Origin: CAYTRP01 sp964625145
Lineage (GTDB): Bacteria > Sumerlaeota > Sumerlaeia > SLMS01 > JAHLLQ01
DNA: 64,000 nucleotides
Assembly: GCA_964625145.1 (NCBI GenBank)
Contig: CAZVAQ010000002.1
Span: 1 to 64,000 of the forward strand
Direction: 5' to 3'
Shown here: positions 34,001 to 41,097 of the stretch, one piece after another
Numbering within the stretch: position 1 is the stretch's first letter
Layout: every line of letters starts with the position of its first letter
Program-made: the position numbers and the translations under genes
Notes under the pieces: generated by a model
Databases searched by the model: none
What the model was told of the DNA's origin: nothing
Seen by the model: only the letters and a program-made list of their open reading frames with translations

Positions 34001-34144
34001 GAGACCTCGCGGGTCTATCCGCACTTCGGGGGGAGGCAATACCGGTCGGGCCTTTTTCACTCGCTCCTTCATCCTTTGCCGAAACCCAAGGTCGATCCAA
34101 CGGCGGGGCGCCTGCGAAATGCAAGCTCGAAGGTGCCGCGCCAC
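31010..34144 (-). CDS. Large protein with glycosidase-like alpha/alpha-toroid domain and long disordered tail, function unknown
   Basis: 1044 residues if started at GTG 34144, which has GAGGG 10 bases upstream and lies 13 bases after the preceding gene; ATG 34072 is an alternative. The N-terminal part (about 30-310) is beta-rich. The middle (about 320-730) has repeated aromatic helices (WEGCDGIAWIAPLAAAGQVAG, YHEGIPTCSAAHWALISYILL) as in six-hairpin (alpha/alpha) toroid glycosidases or lyases. The last 300 residues (from about 747) are proline-, serine- and charge-rich and look disordered. No signal peptide was found. No catalytic family can be assigned. Operon with a TroA-like lipoprotein and a pseudopilin. 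Confidence 0.65.
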   Translation of the reverse strand: MARHLRACISQAPRRWIDLGFRQRMKERVKKARPVLPPPEVRIDPRGLRLVLPAQGGNRAYEGVLEFLISCDGSTPIPFGFKASEEAGPAARQAFVGSFPDPSAGFTCRVVLVPAPELRGISVQYEVENSGEDVAVRLEVRLHLPEEADPHWLIPGLFYGQNRLAHNEDRYPGYSEIKRDPANFWSNHWSFRSDRTSLPAVFCTSMSGTAYLSVEELAGETPSSPLMAGMTSLAFSSEDGQLTLGVSLPAIEEPVKAASSTGEVNAVAGSITLERGTPISWQFQAGMVAGPASEREGLLRALYRDRWSRFPLKPKVGSIEAEKLAIEGLCSWHLDPDRKVLREKSLGEREEVEARPFRVGERNGVFPAFVLLWYGRDNKEPAPVRVAHDLLDSVSRNLAPCGSFFEDLEEEHHSPSPSRPIRIVHARPVAEAVLFLIRAIRLEMQAQTPHPQWSSSVLSNLNFIVNAQREDGAFPCAWKAETGEVVHWEGCDGIAWIAPLAAAGQVAGSREWLDAARRGALHYRSVVEEGFITGALEYHEGIPTCSAAHWALISYILLYETDHDPVWLELARRAAEVALTWRMAYNIEFAPASMLAQYSISTMGGDIQSAATPVLGAWGLLSYGEMIRLSALTEDDYYEQRAREGRLFASQLLARTDGEFNLRRGLTLGPISNTDGLIPKGLAMKESLVWTNALITYAALIERNQMISREALAGDPQSLAEMALRASGVGIKPEMELPESVAARRSRDSGVQRVLQPAPKPISPLRPATPTPEPAKDASTPVLAKQEETETASRRKRASTSGVVKMPSFPREIHEPRRSTDESQATDERPAPLLLSKPAEGFLKSQNTPAPQSPAPVRVPGVPVGKDPHTQRDVFVASGVMGSAVGRAPTSRRDEMEKSDPPRPLIPVHRGYRTPVEQEVTPPKPEPPSSHEPSADKGTDLPKWHVYQKVWGDADSQFEGTQDIAPPPKDRPSKVPFEQRHSPLPAEDPISSGSPGTKPPTTLPVRPSDSTNPYRLPTGLEDNTPESKDPESPADPSRIKWKIF

Positions 34145-34157
34145 AAGGCGAAAACCC

Positions 34158-35030
34158 TCAGTCCTTCGCGATGGAGGGGTGCATCAGAAGGGCCAGCAGG
34201 CGTGCACTCCTGTGCACAAGAGGGCCCGGGATGGTCAATTCCGGCGAGTCCAGAAACTCCACCCGCACCGCCTGACCCGCATTGCCCAGCAGGGTCCGCC
34301 ACTGGGCCCTCAACTGCTCCTGCTCCCCATCCGACCAGCCGCCTGTCGGGGCAGCCATGATGACCAGGTCCGGAGGATGCTGGATCAGCGACTCCCGGCT
34401 CACCACCGGGTACCGCGTCGGGGCGTTGGCCATGTGATTGCTGCCTCCCGCGATGGTGATCAACTCATCCAGAAAGGTATCCGGGCCCGCTGCGTGAATG
34501 TCCCTCAACGAACCCGGCGCATGCCCGATCACAAATAGGACCGATGGACGCGCCGCGTCGGCCAGCTCTTCCTGCAACGCTTCCAACTCCTCACGGGACC
34601 GGGCCACCAAATCGGCGGCTCGATCCTCCATGCCCAATTCCCTGCCCATGATTTCGATTCCGGAATACACATCGGCTAGGGATTCATTGGCGAGAGGCAC
34701 GACGCGAATACCCGCCGCCGCCAATCGCTCCTGCGGGCCGTTGACGGTGGGGGCATGGAACACAACGCTTGGACGCAGGGACAACATCCTCTCCACGTTT
34801 GGGTTCATCAATCCCCCAACCCGTGGGATATTTGCATGATCTTCCGGAAGGGGGCAGAAATCCGTCACGCCCACCACATCGTCGAGGACTTCAAACTCCG
34901 CCAGCATCTGTGTGGCATGTGGCGAGAGCGACAAGATGCGAGGGCGTGAAGCGTCGGAGGATTCCCCGATGCGTGGCTCGCTTTGGCACGCCAGTGCCAT
35001 GAGGCAAACAATCAGCAGCAACAATCTCAT
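34158..35030 (-). CDS. TroA/BtuF-like periplasmic binding lipoprotein
   Basis: 290 residues. The signal MRLLLLIVCLMALAC ends in a lipobox-like LAC. The mature part is the helical-backbone binding fold: RILSLSPHATQMLAEFEVLDD, VVGVTDFCPLP, LRPSVVFHAP in the first lobe and a second lobe with VLFVIGHAPGSL and GGSNHMANAP. Proteins of this class bind cobalamin, ferric siderophores or heme. No permease or ATPase is nearby, so the ligand and its transporter are unknown. The ATG at 35030 overlaps the pseudopilin stop by 4 bases (ATGA). Confidence 0.82.
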   Translation of the reverse strand: MRLLLLIVCLMALACQSEPRIGESSDASRPRILSLSPHATQMLAEFEVLDDVVGVTDFCPLPEDHANIPRVGGLMNPNVERMLSLRPSVVFHAPTVNGPQERLAAAGIRVVPLANESLADVYSGIEIMGRELGMEDRAADLVARSREELEALQEELADAARPSVLFVIGHAPGSLRDIHAAGPDTFLDELITIAGGSNHMANAPTRYPVVSRESLIQHPPDLVIMAAPTGGWSDGEQEQLRAQWRTLLGNAGQAVRVEFLDSPELTIPGPLVHRSARLLALLMHPSIAKD

Positions 35031-35728
35031 GGTGTCAGCGTTCCCGGATCCAACTGGTCCGGCGACAAGTCCGTCCCGCCGACGACGGTGCGCACGGCAA
35101 AGTCGGAGTACATCGCGTGCTCCAGACGACCCTCCCAAGGTCCCTCGCCCCATGGATAGCGATAATCGGCCGGGTAGTCGGGATAGGCCGCACCGAACCA
35201 GCCCATTCGCGGATCGAGCCACAGGTTTCGCACCAGCCAGACGTCGCCGTTCATGATGTTTCCGCTCCCGCCAACATGCCCGCCGGAGGAGAGCGCGGCA
35301 CTGTTGTAGGCATAGCGAAAATTGTGAAACCGCGGGTGATTTCCCCGCATGGCCCGTCCGCCTGCAAAGCGTTTCAGGTACTTCGGCGTGAACAGCACGC
35401 GCCAATCACTGATGTAGCCCAGCTCGTGCAACAACCACGGTACACCGTCCCAGGAACCACCGGCAGACGGCCCGTTCTGCACCGCCGTGAATTCCAATGT
35501 GTGCGAAGTGAACGGACCCGCCTCGCGATCCGCCGGTGGCAATCTTCCATAATCGGCGTAATAGGACTGCAGCGCCGTGGCGATCGTTCTCAGGTTTGCC
35601 GCGTCCGAGGCCTTGTGCGTGCGCTCCACCGCCTGGCGCAGGTTGACAGTCGCAATGGCCGCCAGAATCGCGATCACGGCGACCACAACCAGCAGCTCAA
35701 TGAGGGTGAATGCGTGCGACTTGACCAT
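35027..35728 (-). CDS. Type II secretion/type IV pilin-like pseudopilin
   Basis: 233 residues from ATG 35728. The prepilin signal is KSHAFTLIELLVVVAVIAILAAIA, with cleavage expected before FTLIE and the conserved glutamate at +5. The following helix and C-terminal domain are rich in Gly/Trp/Tyr (WGEGPWEGRLEHAMYSDFAV), typical of the large group of planctomycete/Lentisphaera-like DUF1559/GspG-type pseudopilins rather than major pilins. No secretion ATPase is nearby. Translationally coupled to the TroA-like lipoprotein. Confidence 0.85.
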   Translation of the reverse strand: MVKSHAFTLIELLVVVAVIAILAAIATVNLRQAVERTHKASDAANLRTIATALQSYYADYGRLPPADREAGPFTSHTLEFTAVQNGPSAGGSWDGVPWLLHELGYISDWRVLFTPKYLKRFAGGRAMRGNHPRFHNFRYAYNSAALSSGGHVGGSGNIMNGDVWLVRNLWLDPRMGWFGAAYPDYPADYRYPWGEGPWEGRLEHAMYSDFAVRTVVGGTDLSPDQLDPGTLTP

Positions 35729-35926
35729 GGGGGATCCCGCCACAACGGCAGGCAAAAACCAGTGTCAAACAAGGCACCCCCGCGGTCAACGCCAGCCCTC
35801 CGATAGCCACGGCACGGCTTTGCGCGTCCGGGGCGAACTCCTCCGGCGATTCCCCGGTTGCACCACCGGCCACCTGCAGGGCCATTGGGAGCGCGCAAGC
35901 CCATTCGCCCCGGAGAATCCGAGCTG

Positions 35927-36757
35927 ATGCGACTCACCCATCGCCGTATCACCCTTCGCCATCTGGCCCCTTTGGCCCTTTCAACCCTCCTCCTGGCCGG
36001 GGCCACCTCCTGTGCTCGCCACGGGATCAAGGTTGTGGAGACCAGCAACAGCAAATCCGAGGCGATCCTGATCGGGGAGGTGAACCCCATCCGGGAGGGG
36101 AAGCTGCGGATGCTTCGCCTCTCGGACGTCAGCGACGGCGTCTTTACATGGGGCTTCGGATACGGCACCACTGCTGGGCCGGATGCACCTTACGGGGAGG
36201 TGCTTTTCGTCGACGGCAAGCCACTGATGAATGCCGGAGAGGCACGCGGTGATTCGCGCTTCCTTGGGCCGTTTGCCGTGGGTTTGGCACCAGATCAGTA
36301 CCCTGCCGCGCGCCATCGGGGCGCGCCTTCCATGCAGTCCGTTCCGGTCGCCGATCTGTTGGCCGACCTGGCCATGGATTACAACGATCCCATCCTCGTT
36401 GTTGGCATCGTGGAGTTCAGCCGTCTTGAGGGGGACGGCGGCTTGGACGGAGAAGCCCCCGCTCACTCCTCGCGCAATGCCGACGCGCTGTTCATCGCGG
36501 TCGCGGCCCAGAGCGAGGACGTCTTGACAGTCACTAGTAGCCGCTTCTTTCCCATCCCCGAGGACATGGCCGGCTTGACCGATGACCTGTTCGTGGCGCG
36601 GGCGGGGGTCCTGCGGGACATCCCCCGGAACTGGCGTTTGGCCGGGGCGGAACTGGCCGGGCAAGTGGAGGAAATCGTCCCCGTCGATCCCTTCAAGAGC
36701 AGGGTTTCTGTGAGGGAATTGGACGTGTATCTGCTGGGTTCGATTCAGCAGCCCTGA
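35927..36757 (+). CDS. Lipoprotein of unknown function
   Basis: 276 residues from ATG 35927. An arginine-rich start and hydrophobic core (HLAPLALSTLLLAGATSC) end with a lipobox cysteine near residue 27. The mature protein has no recognised domain. It contains a GFGYGTTAGPDAPYGEVL glycine-rich stretch and ends with several beta-strand-like segments. It lies alone between the divergent pseudopilin operon and the SprT-like gene. Confidence 0.65.
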   Translation: MRLTHRRITLRHLAPLALSTLLLAGATSCARHGIKVVETSNSKSEAILIGEVNPIREGKLRMLRLSDVSDGVFTWGFGYGTTAGPDAPYGEVLFVDGKPLMNAGEARGDSRFLGPFAVGLAPDQYPAARHRGAPSMQSVPVADLLADLAMDYNDPILVVGIVEFSRLEGDGGLDGEAPAHSSRNADALFIAVAAQSEDVLTVTSSRFFPIPEDMAGLTDDLFVARAGVLRDIPRNWRLAGAELAGQVEEIVPVDPFKSRVSVRELDVYLLGSIQQP

Positions 36758-36924
36758 CCATTAGCACCGGGGCTCGCGGGCGCTTCATAAGTCCAATATC
36801 ATCAGTATTCTATCGGATTACTTTCATCCGCGATCGCCCTTGCACTTGGCTCAGCCCTGTGAAAGAAGAGGGACAGTCTCCCAATTTGGCGAGACATCCC
36901 GTTCATCACAGGAGGGTTCCCAAG

Positions 36925-37680
36925 GTGACCATGACCCCGGAGGGGTTCCAGCGCTTCCTTCAGCGCTCCACCGGCCGCCCCATTACCCTCAAGATGAACA
37001 ACAATCTCCACTCGCTCCTCAGCGCCACGCGCGGGGATCGACGCGGCGAAATCAAGGTTAGTCTCCATCAGATGTTTCTCGACGCACCGCGCGACGTGCG
37101 CGAGGCCGTGGCCGACTTCATCATCCGCCCCACGCGCGAGAATCGCCAGGCGGTGCGTACCTTTGTTTCCCTCAACACGCTGCGGCTTCAGGCCTGCCGC
37201 AAGAGCTACCGCCTTGCCGGGCTTCGCTCAGAGGGAGAGGCTTACGATCTTCGCCCCATCGCCGACCGGCTGAATGAGCGGTACTTTGAGGGGCGGCTGA
37301 AGTTCGACATCAGTTGGTCCCGTCCGCCCGCCCGCCGGTCCCGGCGAATGCGGCACATTACATTGGGGACCTGCCACAGTCACCAACGGCTGATTCGTAT
37401 CCATCCGATCCTGGACAACCGGGTGGTGCCGCAATACTATCTGGAGTACATCATCTATCACGAGATGGCACACTTGGTGGCCCCTACCCGTGTGAGTCCC
37501 AAGGGGCGGCTGCTCCATCACCACGCCGATTTCTACGAGGTTGAGCGTGGCTATCCACGATACCGCCAAGCCATCGACTGGCAGGAGCGGAACTTGACGG
37601 CCCTGCTGTCGCAATGGGCCCGCACGGTGCCCGCCAAGCGCCGCAGGCAGGCGGAGAACATCCAGTTGGAGTTCCTGTGA
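36925..37680 (+). CDS. SprT-like zinc metallopeptidase domain protein
   Basis: 251 residues from GTG 36925, chosen because AGGAGG lies 9 bases upstream (36910-36915); ATG 36931 and GTG 36859 are also in frame. The N-terminal 95 residues are basic. The catalytic region is YHEMAHLVAPTRV (HExxH) with a later histidine in LLHHHADFYEVERGYP, as in SprT/YgjP/Wss1-like peptidases that act on DNA-linked or other substrates. Its substrate here is unknown; the zinc ligands are intact, so activity is plausible. Confidence 0.8.
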   Translation: MTMTPEGFQRFLQRSTGRPITLKMNNNLHSLLSATRGDRRGEIKVSLHQMFLDAPRDVREAVADFIIRPTRENRQAVRTFVSLNTLRLQACRKSYRLAGLRSEGEAYDLRPIADRLNERYFEGRLKFDISWSRPPARRSRRMRHITLGTCHSHQRLIRIHPILDNRVVPQYYLEYIIYHEMAHLVAPTRVSPKGRLLHHHADFYEVERGYPRYRQAIDWQERNLTALLSQWARTVPAKRRRQAENIQLEFL

Positions 37681-37869
37681 CCAACCGGCGGTGTGCCGGC
37701 CGGGGGGGCGCCAAACTCTCGCCTTGCATTGTCAGGACTATATTTCTCAATCTAGTCGCCGGTCGCCGACTGTGTGACGGGGCGGCCAGCATCCGAGGAT
37801 TGCCCAAAGTCGGACTGCCCGAACGGCCGGTTTGGGCCTCCAGATTGTCGCGCTCCCGGAAGGAACCAG

Positions 37870-38199
37870 ATGCCCGCGACCCTGCCCCTCCCCGAGGTGG
37901 AAGAGGAGACAAGCGTCTCCCAACAAAAGTCACCACGATACAACGTCGTCCTCTTCGATGACGACGAGCACTCCTACGCCTACGTGGTCGAAATGATCAT
38001 GACCCTGTTCGGCATGACTGCCGAGGAGGGCTTCAACGTTGCCTATGACGTGGATCACATCGGTCAAGCCGTGGTCCTGACGGCGGACTACGAGAAGGCT
38101 GTCGAGGCCCAAAAGAAGATCATCAGCTACGGTCCGGATCATCGTCTACCCAACAGCAAAGGCTCCATGGGCGCCACTGTCGAGCCCGCGGGAGACTGA
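37870..38199 (+). CDS. clpS: ClpS-type ATP-dependent protease adaptor
   Basis: 109 residues. After an unstructured N-terminal extension of about 23 residues the ClpS core reads PRYNVVLFDDDEHSYAYVVE, with a metal/N-degron pocket aspartate series, then the helix MTAEEGFNVAYDVDHIGQAVV, and the strand segment AVEAQKKIISYGPDH. ClpS delivers proteins bearing N-terminal Leu/Phe/Tyr/Trp to the ClpAP/ClpCP protease. GGAAGGA precedes the ATG. Aat, which adds Leu/Phe to N-termini, is encoded at 58180-58869, so the N-degron pathway is likely present. No clpA is adjacent. Confidence 0.85.
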   Translation: MPATLPLPEVEEETSVSQQKSPRYNVVLFDDDEHSYAYVVEMIMTLFGMTAEEGFNVAYDVDHIGQAVVLTADYEKAVEAQKKIISYGPDHRLPNSKGSMGATVEPAGD

Positions 38200-38204
38200 C
38201 CGAC

Positions 38205-38942
38205 GTGGCCACGAGCACCCGTGAACTGGTTGCCGATCCGGATGAACTTCCGGACTTGGCGGCGGGCAGGCGGTTCTCCGGCCGGTGGGTCGTCCTTGTT
38301 GGATTGGCCATCATTGGCTTGGTGGCAATTCCGTTCCTGCTGGCTGGCAAAGGTGCGGATCGCTACGTGGACCTGCGGTCCCTGCGACAGATCGAGCTGA
38401 GCAGTTGGCGGGTTGGCTCCTTCCATCTCTCCAAGATTGAGGTCCAGGAAACCGATCAGTGGCCATTGGACGATGCACACGCTCATATCCAGCGGTGGGG
38501 ATTGGCCACTCCATTGCGCGAGCGTCCATCTTTGTATTGGAACGAAGTGTGGGGAAACGAAGATGCGGGGCCTGCGCTCTGGCACGCCACTTTTCGGCGC
38601 ATGCCAATGGCGATCATTGTCAAGATCGACAATAAGCGGCCCATGTCTTCGGGTGCCCGGGCACAGTTGGATCTGCGCCTGATCATGGCGTCTGTCCTGG
38701 ATCCGGCCAATCCGGAGCATCGGGCTGCTTACCGCCTGCTGGACTCAAAGCTGTCGAAAGAGATTCGCGTGTTCGATCCGTTGGATCCTCCCCGCGGACG
38801 AGTGGGGTATGTGCCCCCTGTTGAGGGTGAAAGAGTTGCACGGGAAATCCTCGATCAAATTCTCGACTCGGCCCACGAGAATCGGGAAGCGGCCGCCGCC
38901 TCCGCCCTGCAGATCCTGCTCGCCAATGCCAAGGCGGACTGA
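38205..38942 (+). CDS. Single-pass membrane protein of clpS-glycosyltransferase cluster, unknown
   Basis: 245 residues starting at GTG 38205, 5 bases after clpS. One membrane helix (RWVVLVGLAIIGLVAIPFLLAG, about 27-48) follows an acidic tail; the rest is soluble with no recognised family. Short spacing suggests an operon with clpS upstream and the family 2 glycosyltransferase 5 bases downstream, but no functional link is evident. Confidence 0.7.
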   Translation: MATSTRELVADPDELPDLAAGRRFSGRWVVLVGLAIIGLVAIPFLLAGKGADRYVDLRSLRQIELSSWRVGSFHLSKIEVQETDQWPLDDAHAHIQRWGLATPLRERPSLYWNEVWGNEDAGPALWHATFRRMPMAIIVKIDNKRPMSSGARAQLDLRLIMASVLDPANPEHRAAYRLLDSKLSKEIRVFDPLDPPRGRVGYVPPVEGERVAREILDQILDSAHENREAAAASALQILLANAKAD

Positions 38943-38947
38943 TTCCC

Positions 38948-39673
38948 ATGGGCGAATCGATCAGTCTCTCCGTCGTGATTCCCGCCTACAACGAGGCAAA
39001 ACGCATCGGGGCCACTCTCGATGAGATTCAGGAATATCTGACCTCCAAGTTCCGCAAGCCGTGGGAATTGATCGTTGTGGATGATGGATCCTCCGATGAA
39101 ACGGCGAGTGTGGCCGAGCAGCATTTCCGTGCGGGCAATCGTTGTCGGGTCCTCCAGGCCGGCCGGAATCGCGGCAAGGGAGCGGCCATCCGTTTGGGGA
39201 TGCTCGAGGCCCAAGGAAGCCTGCGCCTGTTCACCGATGCGGACAATTCCACGCCTATAAGCGAGTTGCGAAAGCTCAACCGCGCGCTCATCAGGAATAA
39301 GGCAGAGATCGCCATCGCCAGCCGTGCGGCACGCGGAGCCCGTCTGGAGGTTCGCCAGCCTTTTTATCGCGAGATGATGGGGCGTGCGTTCAATTTGCTG
39401 GTGCAGGCCATTGCCTTGCCTGGCATCAAGGACACCCAATGCGGCTTCAAATTGTTCACTTCCCGCGCCGCGGAGGAGCTTTTCCCTCGCCAGACGTTGG
39501 ACCGTTGGTCTTTTGATGTGGAGATTCTTCTGATGGCGCGGCGGCGGGGCTGGAAGATCGTGGAGGTTCCCGTCCGCTGGATCGACAACCCGAACTCGAG
39601 GGTTTCGCCGCTGAGGGATTCCTGGAGGGTGCTGGTGGACACCTTGCGCCTGCGGCTGCGCGGAGTCGGTTGA
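38948..39673 (+). CDS. Family 2 glycosyltransferase, dolichyl/polyprenyl-phosphate sugar synthase-like
   Basis: 241 residues. GT-A motifs: SVVIPAYNEAKRIGATL at the N-terminus, IVVDDGSSDET, the DxD-like DADNSTP, and GIKDTQCGFKLFT with RWSFDVEILLMARRRGWKI, which match DPM1/ALG5-type enzymes that load a sugar on a polyprenyl phosphate. Expected to work at the inner membrane, feeding glycan assembly. The stop overlaps a possible TTG of the STAS gene (TTGA), though a downstream TTG is preferred. Confidence 0.88.
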   Translation: MGESISLSVVIPAYNEAKRIGATLDEIQEYLTSKFRKPWELIVVDDGSSDETASVAEQHFRAGNRCRVLQAGRNRGKGAAIRLGMLEAQGSLRLFTDADNSTPISELRKLNRALIRNKAEIAIASRAARGARLEVRQPFYREMMGRAFNLLVQAIALPGIKDTQCGFKLFTSRAAEELFPRQTLDRWSFDVEILLMARRRGWKIVEVPVRWIDNPNSRVSPLRDSWRVLVDTLRLRLRGVG

Positions 39674-39720
39674 CAGCCCCGGTCGACATTGATTTCGGAC
39701 ATCGAATCAGGAGGGACGTT

Positions 39721-39890
39721 TTGGAGCTCATTCTGGATGGCAAAGACGAGACGCTGACCATTCGCATCATCGGTGAATTGGTGGCCACCACATGTGCGTC
39801 CCTGCGCGAAGTCGTGACGGATTCCATCACTCGCAAGCCCAAGCGCATCGTGTTGGACATGAGTGGCGTTCCCTTCGTGGACACGAGCGG
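39721..39890 (+). CDS. STAS-domain anti-sigma-factor antagonist, 3' end lost in assembly gap
   Basis: 57 codons are visible before the run of N. The start is TTG 39721, with AGGAGGG just upstream (39709-39715). The fold start LTIRIIGELVATTCASLREV and the regulatory motif IVLDMSGVPFVDTSG, whose serine/threonine is phosphorylated by an anti-sigma kinase, mark a SpoIIAA/RsbV-type STAS protein. It is the natural substrate of a PP2C phosphatase such as the one encoded after the gap. Confidence 0.8.
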
Positions 39891-39990
39891 NNNNNNNNNN
39901 NNNNNNNNNNNNNNNNNNNNNNNNNNNNNNNNNNNNNNNNNNNNNNNNNNNNNNNNNNNNNNNNNNNNNNNNNNNNNNNNNNNNNNNNNN
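39891..39990. other. Assembly gap of 100 N
   Basis: Exactly 100 undetermined bases. The STAS protein needs roughly 45 more residues and the following response-regulator domain roughly 55 missing residues, which exceeds 100 bases, so the real gap is probably longer and 100 is a placeholder. Confidence 0.9.
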
Positions 39991-40973
39991 CGCCTCTCAT
40001 CGACGTTGTCAGCCTGATTCACGATATTCGCGCCCGCCAGAAATCGACGCGGTTCCTGCCGATTCTCGTGGCCGTGGATCGCAGCGAGGTCCTGCTGCGC
40101 GAGCAGGCGTTCATGGCAGGCGCGACCGACGTGATCGATTTGCCCATCGAAGCGATCGAGACCAAGGCCCGGCTGGAACAGATTCTCCGATCCCGTTCGT
40201 GGCATGCCCAGTTGGCGGAGTCCGATGCCACGCTGGAACGCGAGCGTCGCGAGACCGCCGCGGCCCGGCACGAATTGATGCCGCGCGAGATGCCCCAGTT
40301 ACCCGGCTGGGAATTCGCCGCCCGCATCCGCAATCTGGGGCGATTCACTGGCGACTCCTACGATGTGTACAGGGTTTCACCCAATCGCGTGGTCATCTCG
40401 GTGGCGGATGCATTGGGCTCGGATGTGGTCAGCCTCATCCGCTTGGCCATGGTGCGTGGCTGGGTGCGGGCAGTTTGTGGACGCGCGGGTACAGTGGCTG
40501 AGGCAATGGAAGAGCTCAACGCGCTGATGCTCGATACCTTTGGGGATGATGGCCGGTTCGTGACCTTGTATCTCGGCTTTCTCGATCCGGCCACGGCGCG
40601 TTTGGTTCATGGATGCGCGGGCTTCATCGAACCCGTCCTCTGGGGTGAATCCACCAGCAGCCAGCTTACTCTGGGTCTGGAAGGTGGGCCGCCACTGGGG
40701 GTCAGTTCCGAGGTGGTCTATCGCGAATCGGAACTTGTCCTGGATGTGGGTTCCCGCCTGATTCTGGGTACTCACGCCTTGCAGCGCGAACATGTCGCCC
40801 CCGGCTCTCTGGCCGAGCGCATTGCAGCCGGATCGCGCTTGAGCGCGACTCGCATGGCCGAGCAACTCGCCACGGGGGAGCCGCATCCAGGAGAGGGCAG
40901 CTCGGCCAGTACCCGCGATGTCACCTTCATCGTGATCCAGCGCCGCCGCGAGGTACCCGTCGAGCCGGGTTGA
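39991..40973 (+). CDS. Response regulator fused to PP2C/SpoIIE phosphatase, 5' end lost in gap
   Basis: About 326 codons, reading from base 39993. The N-terminal remnant is the second half of a receiver domain (RFLPILVAVDR, AGATDVIDLPIEAIE, the last in place of the usual K-P-x motif). A coiled-coil linker (about 65-90) leads to a SpoIIE-type phosphatase domain with GDSYDVYRV, ADALGSDVVSLIRL and VTFIVIQRR. Domain order is that of RsbU/RssB-like regulators that dephosphorylate STAS proteins. Several metal-binding residues are altered compared with the FHA-GAF-PP2C protein, so activity is uncertain. It may be in one operon with the STAS gene. Confidence 0.75.
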
Positions 40974-41097
40974 GACGACAGCGCTTCATCGTTTGCGACC
41001 TGCCCCTGCTCCGGACTGGCCTTGCTTTCCCCCCTCTGCTTGACTCCAATCCCTCCCCCCGGAATTCGCCGGGGAAATCCACAGGTGGGGCTTACCC

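Noticed and set aside
40974..41097. T-box or threonine attenuator before thrS
   Set aside because: Only a 6-base hairpin (41057-41074) is seen; no specifier loop, no T-box sequence and no alternative terminator.
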